In this document: positions 51,246-60,081 of the stretch, one piece after another
Layout of the letters: every line of letters begins with the position of its first letter
Numbering within the stretch: the stretch's first letter is position 1
NCBI RefSeq assembly: GCF_041060425.1
Contig: NZ_JAULBC010000002.1
Location: 992,001-1,056,000, forward strand
DNA from: Danxiaibacter flavus
GTDB taxonomy: Bacteria; Bacteroidota; Bacteroidia; Chitinophagales; Chitinophagaceae
Reading direction: 5' to 3'
DNA length: 64,000 nt
Program-made: the position numbers and the translations under genes
The notes under the pieces: model-generated
The model's input: the letters and a program-made list of their open reading frames with translations, nothing else
Database searches by the model: none
Told to the model about the DNA's origin: nothing

Positions 51246-51731
51246 CTTATTATCGCCTAAGCTATAATCATTATTTTCTTCATCTTCTTCGCCAATGTCT
51301 TCATTGTCATCATCATCTTCAGCACCCGGTACATCCAGCTCACGGCCTGATCCATCTATCGCCTCGTTCAATTGATCACCTTCGTCATCAACATTATCAA
51401 CGCGTGCGTTTCTGACGTCCTGATCCTCATCGGAGGACATGCTTTCAGATGTTTGGCGCAAAAGTTCTTTTTCTTCAGCCGTAACGTTTGAATCGTCGTC
51501 TTCAACCTCATCATCTTCATTCACATCACTTAGCAGTTCTTCAGCTTCTTCATCGGCAGAAGATGGCGTTGTATCCTTCATTTCATTAAAAGGCATTGGG
51601 CGCACATGTTCCTGACCTGGAATATCCTTTACTTCCGGAAGATCCAGGGTCGTTTCATCCTGCTGCATTTTTTTATTGTCAGACGGAGAATCCTGTAAAT
51701 CGTTTTTGGGAGTTGTTTCTTTCTTTGCCAT
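51243..51731 (-). CDS. Highly acidic, probably disordered protein, 162 aa
   Basis: No recognised domain. About a third of residues are Asp or Glu, with runs such as NEDDEVEDDDSNV and AEDDDDNEDIGEEDEENNDY. No signal peptide or membrane segment. The C-terminal half reads like a patterned block (EEKELLRQTSESMSSDEDQD, then ARVDNVDDEGDQLNE, ELDVPGAEDDD, DYSLGDNK). I associate this block with a small conserved family in this phylum, from memory only. Lys/Thr-rich start MAKKETTPKN. Its stop overlaps the end of an M' word. Confidence 0.7.
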   Translation of the reverse strand: MAKKETTPKNDLQDSPSDNKKMQQDETTLDLPEVKDIPGQEHVRPMPFNEMKDTTPSSADEEAEELLSDVNEDDEVEDDDSNVTAEEKELLRQTSESMSSDEDQDVRNARVDNVDDEGDQLNEAIDGSGRELDVPGAEDDDDNEDIGEEDEENNDYSLGDNK

Positions 51732-51779
51732 AAATAATATGTTTATCGTTTAACTGTAAGATAAGTTTCAAAAAAAATG

Positions 51780-51965
51780 CCACGTGGGAAGACAGTAAGA
51801 TCGTAAGACCGTAAGATCGTAAGATTGTAAGACATGTACGACCGTAAGACATGTAAGAGATCCCAGCGGAGACAGAGGAAAAGATTGAAAATGATGAAGA
51901 CTGTAAAAAATAAACCTTTTTGACCTAACGTACTTCGTACTTCGTACTTCGTAATTCGTACTTAA
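51780..51965. repeat. Family A forward, C' inverted, in a 433-bp divergent gap
   Basis: AGACAGTAAGATCGTAAGAC-type (A) at 51789-51858 next to the start of the minus-strand gene. ACGTACTTCGTACTTCGTAC-type (C') at 51927-51962. Further right, GGCTTAACGCCTCATGGGCA (52000-52019) resembles strings in the 17-kb triplicate. No gene between 51731 and 52165. Confidence 0.85.
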
Positions 51966-52164
51966 AAAAACACCCGGCAATTCCAGCCTGATCATTAGTG
52001 GCTTAACGCCTCATGGGCATAAATAATCTACACCTTACTGAATTATTTACCCACAATTTTAAAAATAAATAGCTGATAATTAATAAAATAACACTTGGCA
52101 AATTATTTGGTTAATATACCACAAACAAAAGCATTTAACCAATTGTAAACAAAAAAATAGAATT

Positions 52165-52779
52165 ATGAAAAAGTTGAGTTCTCTTATAGTAATTGCAGGT
52201 GTTTGCTTACTACAGGCTTGTGGCGGCGGAACGGGAAATCGCGATAGTGTGGACAGCGCAAAAACCATGAATGCGAACAAGGATACTACACCAAGGGCAT
52301 CTGACAATGACACCCACGATTCAAGTAAAGTTGCTACCACTCCTGTTGACAAGGAAACAGCAGACTTTGCCGTGGCTGCTGCAAATGGAGGAATGATGGA
52401 AGTTGAACTGGGTAAACTCGCTCAACAAAACGGAGCAAGCCAACGCGTTAAAGACTTCGGTAAAATGATGGTTGATGATCATACCAAAGTAAATGACCAG
52501 CTAAAATCACTTGCCTCTGCTAAGAACATTACCCTGCCGGCAAACCTGGGCGATAATGCACAGAAGCATGTAAATGACATGAGTAAAAAAACAGGAAAGG
52601 ACTTTGATAAAGCATATATGAGCATGATGGTTGACGATCATAAGAAAGACATCAAAGACTTTGAAAAGGCAGGAAAAGATCTGAAAGATAGCGACGTTAA
52701 AAATCTGGCACTCCAATCCTTACCAACCTTACAAAAACATTTGGATTCTGCTCAGGCGATTTATAAAATGGTAAAATAG
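52165..52779 (+). CDS. DUF4142 lipoprotein
   Basis: 204 residues with a lipoprotein signal (LLQACGGG, Cys19). A disordered Thr/Asp/Ser linker spans about 20-65 and a DUF4142 four-helix ferritin-like domain spans about 66-200: FAVAAANGGMMEVELGKLAQ, VKDFGKMMVDDHTKVNDQL, DKAYMSMMVDDHKKDIKDFE. The two MMVDDH motifs occupy equivalent helices, as usual in this family. Function unknown; probably anchored to the inner or outer membrane. Confidence 0.9.
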   Translation: MKKLSSLIVIAGVCLLQACGGGTGNRDSVDSAKTMNANKDTTPRASDNDTHDSSKVATTPVDKETADFAVAAANGGMMEVELGKLAQQNGASQRVKDFGKMMVDDHTKVNDQLKSLASAKNITLPANLGDNAQKHVNDMSKKTGKDFDKAYMSMMVDDHKKDIKDFEKAGKDLKDSDVKNLALQSLPTLQKHLDSAQAIYKMVK

Positions 52780-52784
52780 TAAGA

Positions 52785-52860
52785 GAGTAAGGCCGGAAGA
52801 CAGGAAAGACAGTAAGACATGTAAGACAGTAAGACAGTAAGACAGTAAGACAGTAAGAGT
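52785..52860. repeat. Family A forward
   Basis: GTAAGACATGTAAGACAGTA-type words, with four near-exact AGTAAGAC units in a row (52825-52857), begin just after the DUF4142 stop. Confidence 0.85.
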
Positions 52861-52887
52861 AGAAGAACATAAAAAAGCAAAAAGAAG

Positions 52888-52935
52888 AAAAAGGTGTAAA
52901 GCTTCATGTTAATGATGAGCTTTGCACCTTTTTTT
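52888..52935 (+). terminator. Terminator of the DUF4142 gene
   Basis: AAAAAGGTGTAAAGCT and AGCTTTGCACCTTTTTTT form a 16-base stem with one G-U pair. Confidence 0.85.
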
Positions 52936-52955
52936 GGGTACGATTACACTCCGAA

Positions 52956-52990
52956 AAAGCAAAAAGACCGCACTTGTGCACGGTCATTTT
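52956..52990 (-). terminator. Terminator of gcvP
   Basis: On the minus strand GACCGTGCAC-AA-GTGCGGTC followed by TTTTTGCTTTTT, about 55 bases after the gcvP stop. Confidence 0.8.
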
Positions 52991-53040
52991 TACTTTTTAC
53001 TTTTTCTGCCCGACTGGTCAGGCGGGAAATTTTGACTTTA
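52991..53040. repeat. H' words split by a GC-rich hairpin
   Basis: TTTTACTTTTTACTTTTT continues as AAATTTTGACTTTATC after an interruption by CTGCCCGACTGGTCAGGCGG plus G (53006-53026). The interrupting segment is GC-rich and partly palindromic (CTGCCCGAC / GTCAGGCGG). It looks inserted into the H' word. Confidence 0.65.
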
Positions 53041-53041
53041 T

Positions 53042-55912
53042 CTACGCTTCTTCTGTTGCATAAGAACTAACCGGTTCGCAGGTACAGATAAGATTTCTGT
53101 CACCAAACGTGTTGTTGATTCTTGCTACAGAAGGCCAGAATTTGTTTTGTTTTACATACTCAAGCGGGAATGCAGCCTGCTCACGTGTATAAGGCATGTT
53201 CCAATCGCTGCTGATTACTGCAAATTGGGTGTGCGGAGCGTTTTTCAGCGGATTGTTTGCTTTGTCTGCTTCGCCGCTTTCAATTGCTGCGATCTCACTT
53301 CTGATGCTTAATAACGCATCGCAGAAACGGTCAAGCTCACCTTTATCTTCACTTTCTGTTGGTTCAATCATGATTGTACCAGGTACAGGGAAGCTCATTG
53401 TAGGTGCGTGAAATCCATAGTCCATCAAACGTTTTGCAATGTCTTCCGCTTCGATGCCTGCAGTTGATTTGAATGGTCTCAGGTCAACAATAAATTCATG
53501 CGCACATGTTCCTTCGTGTCCTGTATACAGAATATCAAAATCTTTTTCCAACAATGCCTTCATATAGTTTGCATTCAGGATGGCATGAGCAGTTGCTTTT
53601 TGCAACCCTTCCCAACCAAGCATTCTGATGTATGCATAACTGATCAGCAATATTGATGCGGAACCATAAGCTGCAGCACTAACCGCGCCATTATGATCAT
53701 CACCTGTTTCGTCTGAGATATGTTTTGGAAGATATGGAGCAAGATGTGCCTTCACACAGATAGGGCCCATTCCAGGACCACCGCCACCGTGCGGAATTGC
53801 AAATGTTTTGTGCAGGTTCAGGTGACAAACATCCGCGCCGATCAAGCCCGGAGAAGTAAATCCTACCTGCGCATTCATGTTTGCACCATCCATGTAAACC
53901 TGTCCGCCGTGTTGGTGAACAATGTCACAGATCTCTTTCACGCTTTCTTCAAATATCCCATAGGTACTTGGATAGGTGATCATGGTACCTGCCAGATTTG
54001 CACTGTATTGTTCAGCTTTAGCTTTGAAGTCGGCAACATCAATATAACCGTTTTCCAAAGCTTTTACTACCACTACTTTCATTCCTCCCATAACAGCACT
54101 TGCGGGGTTTGTTCCGTGTGCAGAGATCGGGATAAGAATAACATTGCGATCGTGATTTCCGTTGGCAATATGATAATTGCGGATTGTAAGTAACCCGGCA
54201 TATTCGCCTTGCGCGCCACTGTTGGGTTGCAGACTGCAGGCGTCGAAACCGGTGATCTCGCTTAAATATTCTGATAACTCTTTAATGATCTGAGCATATC
54301 CTCCCACCTGGCCTTTAGGCGCAAACGGATGCAGCTTGCTCCAGTGTGCCCAGCTTAAAGGAATCATTTCAGTAGCAGCGTTCAATTTCATGGTACAGCT
54401 ACCCAAAGAGATCATTGAAGTATTTAACGAAAGATCTTTATTCTCCAGTAGTTTGATATAACGCATCATCTGGCTCTCGCTGTTATGCGTGTTAAATACC
54501 GGATGCGTTAAATATTCTGAAGTACGTACCGCGAAGGTTGGAATATTTGCTAACTGACCATCTTCGTCAAAGTTGATCCCTGCAACATTATGTCCTTTTG
54601 CTTCCGCAAAAACTATTGCGATGTCAAGCAAATCTTCCGGCGTTGTTGTTTCATCAATAGAAATACCTATAGAACCATTGGTATACCTGAAATTGATCTT
54701 TTTTGCTTCTGAAAGTTCTTTTATTTTCTCAACGTCAGCACCTGAAACGGTAATTGTGTCAAAGAAGGTTTCATTTGCTACAGTATAACCCTGTTCTTTT
54801 AAAGAAGAAGCCAACGCCTGGCTTAACACAGCTACACGGGAAGCAATATCCTTCAATCCGTCCGGACCATGATATACAGCATACATGGCAGCCATATTGG
54901 CCAGTAATGCCTGGGCAGTACAAATATTTGAAGTCGCTTTTTCGCGTTTAATATGTTGCTCCCTTGTTTGCAGTGCCATGCGTAATGCGCGGTTGCCCTG
55001 AGCATCGACACTAACACCAATGATACGTCCGGGAATGGTACGTTTGAAGTCATCTTTTGTAGAGAGGAACGCAGCGTGGGGTCCGCCATATCCCAAAGGC
55101 ACACCAAAACGTTGTGCAGAACCAAACGCCACATCTGCTCCCAGTTCACCCGGAGAAGTTAACAGTGCCAGCGCCAGCAAATCTGTAGCCATAGCTACAA
55201 AACCACTGTTGTTGTGAACGGTTTCAATAAACGAACGGAAATCTTCAATAGAACCCGTGCTATCAGGATACTGAATCAATGCACCGAAATATGAATCGTC
55301 AATGGCAGCCTCAGCGTAGTTACCAAATACAACTTCTATTCCCACCGGATTTGCCCTTGTAAGCAAAACGTCTTTTGTTTGGGGGAATACATTGTTATCT
55401 ACAAAGAATTTTGTCTTGTGATTTTTGTTCGAGTGGTGGAAGAACATGTTCATAGCCTCTGCTGCTGCAGTCGCTTCATCTAACAAAGAAGCGTTGGCAA
55501 TTGGCAGGCCGGTTAAGTCGCTTACCATTGTTTGAAAGTTCAGGAGACTTTCCAGTCTTCCCTGGGATATTTCGGCCTGGTACGGAGTGTACTGTGTGTA
55601 CCATCCCGGATTTTCAAAAATGTTACGCAGGATTACGCTCGGAGTAAGGGTATCATAGTAACCCTGCCCGATATAATTTCTGAACAATTTGTTTTTCAGT
55701 GAAATATCCTTCAGCTCTTTCAATAGTTCAGCCTCATTCACCGCATCCGGAACATTCAATGGCTTTGTAGCCCTTATATTTGCCGGAATTGTCTTGTCTA
55801 TCAATTCATTAATGCTGTTAACACCAATGACCTTCAGCATAGCCTCTTCAGCTCCAATAGTGCCTATATGACGGGCTATAAATTCATTTGATTGTTTCTG
55901 GAATAAGTTCAT
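53042..55912 (-). CDS. gcvP: Glycine dehydrogenase (decarboxylating), P-protein
   Basis: PLP enzyme of the glycine cleavage system; it decarboxylates glycine and passes the aminomethyl group to lipoylated H-protein. 956 residues, the single-chain form made of two aminotransferase-like halves. Features: FIARHIGT near the start, the N-half YTPYQAEISQGRLESLLNFQTM, and the PLP lysine Lys702 in LNLHKTFAIPHGGGGPGMGP. The glycine-rich loop before TIRNYH belongs to the second half. LpdA at 5-7 kb can serve as its L-protein; gcvT and gcvH are not in the window. Single gene with its own terminator. Confidence 0.97.
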   Translation of the reverse strand: MNLFQKQSNEFIARHIGTIGAEEAMLKVIGVNSINELIDKTIPANIRATKPLNVPDAVNEAELLKELKDISLKNKLFRNYIGQGYYDTLTPSVILRNIFENPGWYTQYTPYQAEISQGRLESLLNFQTMVSDLTGLPIANASLLDEATAAAEAMNMFFHHSNKNHKTKFFVDNNVFPQTKDVLLTRANPVGIEVVFGNYAEAAIDDSYFGALIQYPDSTGSIEDFRSFIETVHNNSGFVAMATDLLALALLTSPGELGADVAFGSAQRFGVPLGYGGPHAAFLSTKDDFKRTIPGRIIGVSVDAQGNRALRMALQTREQHIKREKATSNICTAQALLANMAAMYAVYHGPDGLKDIASRVAVLSQALASSLKEQGYTVANETFFDTITVSGADVEKIKELSEAKKINFRYTNGSIGISIDETTTPEDLLDIAIVFAEAKGHNVAGINFDEDGQLANIPTFAVRTSEYLTHPVFNTHNSESQMMRYIKLLENKDLSLNTSMISLGSCTMKLNAATEMIPLSWAHWSKLHPFAPKGQVGGYAQIIKELSEYLSEITGFDACSLQPNSGAQGEYAGLLTIRNYHIANGNHDRNVILIPISAHGTNPASAVMGGMKVVVVKALENGYIDVADFKAKAEQYSANLAGTMITYPSTYGIFEESVKEICDIVHQHGGQVYMDGANMNAQVGFTSPGLIGADVCHLNLHKTFAIPHGGGGPGMGPICVKAHLAPYLPKHISDETGDDHNGAVSAAAYGSASILLISYAYIRMLGWEGLQKATAHAILNANYMKALLEKDFDILYTGHEGTCAHEFIVDLRPFKSTAGIEAEDIAKRLMDYGFHAPTMSFPVPGTIMIEPTESEDKGELDRFCDALLSIRSEIAAIESGEADKANNPLKNAPHTQFAVISSDWNMPYTREQAAFPLEYVKQNKFWPSVARINNTFGDRNLICTCEPVSSYATEEA

Positions 55913-55944
55913 ATACGAAAGTTGACCACTTTAAAAAAGATGTG

Positions 55945-55952
55945 CAAAGGTA
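55945..55952 (-). promoter_or_regulatory. Candidate minus 7 element of gcvP
   Basis: On the minus strand TACCTTTG, an exact TAnnTTTG match, 32 bases before the ATG. The expected minus 33 site reads TTTA rather than TTTG. Confidence 0.55.
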
Positions 55953-56112
55953 CGTGGTTGCAACGGTATAATAAAGCTAAAGTCCTGCCACGAACATAAC
56001 AACCTGCATATTTTGTTAATATGTAAAAACAGGGCGGAAACTTAAGAAAAGCCGCTCATACTGACATTTAGGGGTGCAAGAGTGGTTGAATGAGATAAAA
56101 AAATGTAAAAAA

Positions 56113-57072
56113 TCAAGCGTTTGCGTTAGATATATCATGAACTATCATTTCAGGCGATACCCCCTGCCCGGATAGCTCCTCAATTTTCTCTTTTTGTCGC
56201 ATTTGATCGCTGGTAAGCCTGCTTCCATCGTGACTCCAACCCGGAGGTCCGAAAATATAATTCATCTTGTCCTGTAAACCGATATCCTTCCGTTTGATAT
56301 CTTTAAGCATTTGGTTCCATTCATGAAACACAATGCTTACTGCATTAGGATTTTCGAGATTTGAAGTAAGGCCATATTTGATCGGCTGGTAATCTTCTTC
56401 CGGCAGCTCAGCCTGAAAGGTTCCAAACATTTTGTCCCAGATGATCAGGAACATACCCATGTTTTTGTCCAGGTACTTAGCATTTGAGGCATGATGTACC
56501 CTGTGGTGCGACGGTGTAACAAGAATATGTTCCAACCAGCCCATCTTCTTTATAAATTCTGTGTGCACAAATATTCCCCAGATCTGCGTGGCTGAATACA
56601 TAAATACAATATCCAGGGGCTTAAATCCCAACCATGCGAGCGGAATAAAATAAATAAATCTGTATAGAGGCTGAAAAACAGATGACCGGAAGCCTACAGT
56701 AAAGTTGAATTTTTCAGAACTATGGTGCGTTACATGAGCTGCCCAGAAAAAACGGATCTCATGATCAAATCTATGTAACCAATAATAGAGAAAGTCTTCG
56801 GCAAACAACAGCAACAACCAGTAACTGATGGGCTGATGCCAGTTCGTTATCCTGTGTTCATAAAAATATTGAAAGATTACGCCTACATATATTCCCCTGA
56901 AAAGGATGTCGATAGCAGTATTAATGAGCATCAGGTACAAATTGGTGAATGTATCTTTCAGCGTGTATGCTTTGAAATGCTGAAGATGCGAAAGCAGCAG
57001 TTCTAAACCTATTATAATGAAGTAAATAGGCGTAGTAATAATTATTAACCAATATTCTCTTAGCGCTTCCAT
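56113..57072 (-). CDS. Fatty acid hydroxylase/sterol desaturase family protein
   Basis: 319-residue membrane di-iron oxygenase from the ATG at 57072 (MEALREYWLIIITTPIYFII). A TTG start 7 codons upstream is less likely. The histidine clusters that bind the two irons are present: HRFDH, HVTHH (HAAHVTHHSSEKFN region) and SHHRVHHASN, with four to five membrane segments. Family members hydroxylate or desaturate lipids. In this phylum some act on carotenoids or sphingolipids, but no pathway partner is adjacent, so the substrate is open. Confidence 0.88.
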   Translation of the reverse strand: MEALREYWLIIITTPIYFIIIGLELLLSHLQHFKAYTLKDTFTNLYLMLINTAIDILFRGIYVGVIFQYFYEHRITNWHQPISYWLLLLFAEDFLYYWLHRFDHEIRFFWAAHVTHHSSEKFNFTVGFRSSVFQPLYRFIYFIPLAWLGFKPLDIVFMYSATQIWGIFVHTEFIKKMGWLEHILVTPSHHRVHHASNAKYLDKNMGMFLIIWDKMFGTFQAELPEEDYQPIKYGLTSNLENPNAVSIVFHEWNQMLKDIKRKDIGLQDKMNYIFGPPGWSHDGSRLTSDQMRQKEKIEELSGQGVSPEMIVHDISNANA

Positions 57073-57200
57073 GCTACAAGGGGTAAGTTTCAATATTTTT
57101 GCAAAGTAAGAGCAAACATTACAAATAAATGTGAAAACATGATATTCGTTTGAATATTACCTGTTACAAGGTATAAAAACAGTATCAGTGGTAAAAGATA

Positions 57201-57701
57201 ATGGACAATAAAAAAGAAAATAGCTCCTTCGATCTGAATAGTAACTGGCAAAAACAATCTGCCGCGCATCAAAAGCAGTACAAACAATTTCTTCAAAGAG
57301 CTGATAAGAACAAAGTATTAAAAAAACTTCCGGATCTGCATGAAGAAGCATTTGAAAAAATTGACTGTCTGCAATGTGCAGCCTGTTGCAAGAATTATTC
57401 TCCACGCTTTAAAACTCCCGATATAAAGCGCATAAGCAAGCATTTTAAAATGCGCGAAAGCGAGTTTATAGATACTTACCTGCGCCTCGATGAAGATGGT
57501 GATTATGTGGTAAAGCAATCACCCTGCCCATTTCTCGGCAGCGACAATTACTGCAGCATTTATGAAGTACGACCTTCCGATTGTGAGCGCTATCCCTACA
57601 CAAATGAAGATGTTATTTTAAAACGTCCGAACCTTACACTGAAGAATTCCACGTTTTGCCCGGCGGTTTATTATGTGCTGGAAAAACTTTTAAATAATTG
57701 A
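57201..57701 (+). CDS. YkgJ-type cysteine cluster protein
   Basis: 166 residues, cytosolic, with the CxxCxxCC motif (DCLQCAACCKNY, about residues 55-66). CPFL, CSIYEVRPSDCERYP and a last FCP complete a set expected to bind an iron-sulfur cluster or zinc. The biochemical role of the family is unresolved. Short N-terminal charged region. Divergent from the hydroxylase gene, 128 bases away. Confidence 0.88.
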   Translation: MDNKKENSSFDLNSNWQKQSAAHQKQYKQFLQRADKNKVLKKLPDLHEEAFEKIDCLQCAACCKNYSPRFKTPDIKRISKHFKMRESEFIDTYLRLDEDGDYVVKQSPCPFLGSDNYCSIYEVRPSDCERYPYTNEDVILKRPNLTLKNSTFCPAVYYVLEKLLNN

Positions 57702-58090
57702 GAATGTGCGGATGGGTAAATGTGCGAATGTGCGAATTTGCAAATGGGTGAATGTGCGGATATGCAAATGTGTGAATAAACCTACTTGTTACCATCGCTC
57801 GCAGAATCTCATTATTCTTAATAACTTGTTTCCTATACCTCGCGCCTTTTACCTTAGCCTGATACCTTACACCTGATGCCTGATACCTGAAACCTCACTC
57901 CTCCCGCCGCTCATCACTTTAAGCGCCTTTTTTGAATTGTGGCGTTTTACTTTTAAATTCAGTTTTTAATTCAACCTGTTTGGTGAAGTTTTTGGGACGA
58001 ACACGCCCAACAACATGCAACCCTGATACTTGATCAAACCGCATTGAATTTTCAATTGTCAACTATCAATTATCAATTTTCAAATAATTC
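57702..58090. repeat. Family E forward; F', H', D' inverted; no gene in 390 bases
   Basis: AATGTGCGGATGGGTAAATG-type (E) at 57703-57777. CCTGATACCTTACACCTGAT-type (F') at 57859-57895. GAATTGTGGCGTTTTACTTT-type (H') at 57934-57978. TTTTCAATTGTCAACTATCA-type (D') at 58047-58084. The ABC gene's upstream in-frame extension translates the D' words. Confidence 0.87.
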
Positions 58091-58091
58091 A

Positions 58092-58991
58092 ATGAATCCT
58101 CCTGTTCTAACAGTAAATAACCTTACGAAATATTACGGACAGATCCGTGCGCTGAACAATATAAGCTTTAATGTGCCGGAAGGCAGCGTATTTGGTATAC
58201 TTGGCCCCAATGGCAGTGGTAAGACGACAATGCTCGGAATTATTATGGACATTTTAAGAGCTACATCCGGCTCCTTTCTGTTCTTCGGACAAGCATCTTC
58301 TGCTACTGTGAGAAAGCAGGTTGGAACTTTGTTGGAGACTCCTAACTTCTATCATTATTTATCCGGGGAAAAAAATCTTCGCATCGCTGCGGAGATAAAA
58401 GGTAAGGGCCATGAGCAAATCCCGTCCGTGCTTAGACGCGTCAACCTCTATGAAAGAAGACAAAGCAAATTCAGCACGTACTCCCTGGGGATGAAACAAC
58501 GTCTTGCAATTGCCTCTTGTTTATTAGGCGATCCTAAAGTGCTGGTATTTGATGAACCTACCAACGGGCTTGATCCTGTCGGCATCGCGGAAATAAGATC
58601 CCTGATAAAGCAACTGGCAGGTGAAGGTAAAACCATCATTATGGCAAGTCATTTACTTGATGAAGTAGAAAAAGTTTGTACGCATGTCGCTATTTTAAAA
58701 CAAGGAAATCTCATCACTTCAGGACATGTTGATGAAGTGCTGGTGAACGAAGACATTGTTGAAGTAAGTGCGAAAGATATTACCGGGCTAGAAAATGCAC
58801 TTCATTTGTTGAATGGCTATCTATCTATAAAAGTTGACGACAGGCAAATTCAACTGCATTATCCAACAGCAACTGCCGACCTTGAAAAAATAAACAGGCA
58901 TTGCTTTAATAACGGTATCGTATTGACGCACCTTCAGCTAAAGAAAAAAAGTCTTGAATCTAAATTTCTTGAACTTACTAACGAAGGATAA
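58092..58991 (+). CDS. ABC transporter ATP-binding protein
   Basis: 299-residue cytosolic ATPase from the ATG at 58092 (MNPPVLTVNNLTKYYGQIRA). Walker A GPNGSGKTT, Q-loop region GTLLETPNFYHYLSG, signature YSLGMKQRLAIAS, Walker B VLVFDEPTNGLDP and switch His in MASHLLDEVE. The C-terminal 80 residues are an accessory domain common in bacitracin/lantibiotic-type and NatA-like exporters. The permease follows 38 bases downstream. The longer frame to 58044 is family D repeat and is rejected. Confidence 0.92.
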   Translation: MNPPVLTVNNLTKYYGQIRALNNISFNVPEGSVFGILGPNGSGKTTMLGIIMDILRATSGSFLFFGQASSATVRKQVGTLLETPNFYHYLSGEKNLRIAAEIKGKGHEQIPSVLRRVNLYERRQSKFSTYSLGMKQRLAIASCLLGDPKVLVFDEPTNGLDPVGIAEIRSLIKQLAGEGKTIIMASHLLDEVEKVCTHVAILKQGNLITSGHVDEVLVNEDIVEVSAKDITGLENALHLLNGYLSIKVDDRQIQLHYPTATADLEKINRHCFNNGIVLTHLQLKKKSLESKFLELTNEG

Positions 58992-59029
58992 AAAACATCA
59001 CAGTCTCCTTTCTCAGAAAAAATTTCAAC

Positions 59030-59809
59030 ATGTTACACTTACTTAAAATAGAATGGCTTAAACTCAAAAACTATAAAGCTTTCTGGATTTTCCTCGGCTT
59101 ATATATTATCGGGCTTTTCAGCATCAACTATATTCTCTACCAGTTTCAGAATGAGATAAAAAAATCAGGAGCGCCGTTTGAACTGCTTCCTTATAATTAT
59201 CCCAGAGTCTATCAAACAATTGCGTGGATCAGTAGCTGGCTGCTCTATTTTCCGGGCATGCTCATCATTCTCGTTATTTCAAATGAATACAGTTTTAAAA
59301 CGCATCGCCAGAATATTATTGACGGACTTACAAGAAGACAATTCATTCTTTCTAAAATACTGGTAGCTCTTTCTTTGGCTTTGATAACTACCATATTCAC
59401 TTTAGTCATAGCTGTTCTTTATGGCAGCTATTTCAGCGGATCATTTTCATTTGAAGGAATTGAATACATTTTGTATTGCTTCTTACAATCTTTATGCTAC
59501 CTGTTTTTCGCGATGATATTAGCTGTTCTTTTAAGGAGAAGCGGACTTGCTTTGGCCATCTTTTTTCTGTATGGATTAATATTTGAACAACTTATCGGAG
59601 GGTTGATGGATAATAAAGTTTTGGAGAGCCACAGCTTCTGGTATTACATGCCGCTCGAAGCAAGCGATGTACTGATCCCCATTACATTCGGACAAAAAGT
59701 GATCTACAAAGATGCACCCGCTGACTCAGTATTATTGGCAGTCGTTCTTGTATATATTGCCATCTATTGCTTTTTTTCGTTTAGAAAGTTTGAAAGGGAT
59801 GATTTGTGA
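59030..59809 (+). CDS. ABC transporter permease (ABC-2 type)
   Basis: 259 residues with six hydrophobic segments (about 17-37, 65-85, 105-135, 145-165, 170-192, 232-252). The conserved LVISNEYSFKTHRQNIIDGLTRRQF follows helix 2, typical of permeases of bacitracin/lantibiotic-resistance-like exporters. Partner of the ATPase immediately upstream. Substrate not inferable. The F words start right after its stop. Confidence 0.88.
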   Translation: MLHLLKIEWLKLKNYKAFWIFLGLYIIGLFSINYILYQFQNEIKKSGAPFELLPYNYPRVYQTIAWISSWLLYFPGMLIILVISNEYSFKTHRQNIIDGLTRRQFILSKILVALSLALITTIFTLVIAVLYGSYFSGSFSFEGIEYILYCFLQSLCYLFFAMILAVLLRRSGLALAIFFLYGLIFEQLIGGLMDNKVLESHSFWYYMPLEASDVLIPITFGQKVIYKDAPADSVLLAVVLVYIAIYCFFSFRKFERDDL

Positions 59810-60080
59810 GGGGGAGGTGTGAGGTGTCAGGTATCAGGCAATGTACGATGTACGATGTCAGATGCCTGCCCGTACCGACGGCACGTTCGGGCGGGTACGA
59901 TGTAATGCAAAGATGCGATGTCCGATTTAATATTTGATGGCGTTTTAGATGTTTAATGTTTAATCTGCACATTTGCATATTCTCGCATTTGCACATTTGC
60001 ACATCTGCACATTCGCATATTTGCACATTCACACATTTGCACATCTGCCCACATTTTCAATTGTCAATTTTCAATTTTCC
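59810..60080. repeat. Families F and I forward, hairpin insert, E' and D' inverted
   Basis: F (GGTGTGAGGTGTCAGGTATC) 59815-59838. I (CAATGTACGATGTACGATGT) 59839-59858, interrupted at 59864-59897 by a GC-rich hairpin with arms CCTGCCCG and CGGGCGGG, then TACGATGTAATGC resumes. E' (CATTTGCACATTTGCACATC type) 59967-60048. D' (CATTTTCAATTGTCAATTTT) 60052-60080, reaching the epimerase stop. Confidence 0.87.
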
Positions 60081-60081
60081 A

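Noticed and set aside
59781..60044. Cys-rich minus-strand reading frame resembling a metal-binding peptide (CKCVNVQICECADVQMCKCE)
   Set aside because: It is a translation of family E' words (GCACATTTGCACAT). The Cys pattern comes from the DNA period, and there is no start context or conserved neighbour.
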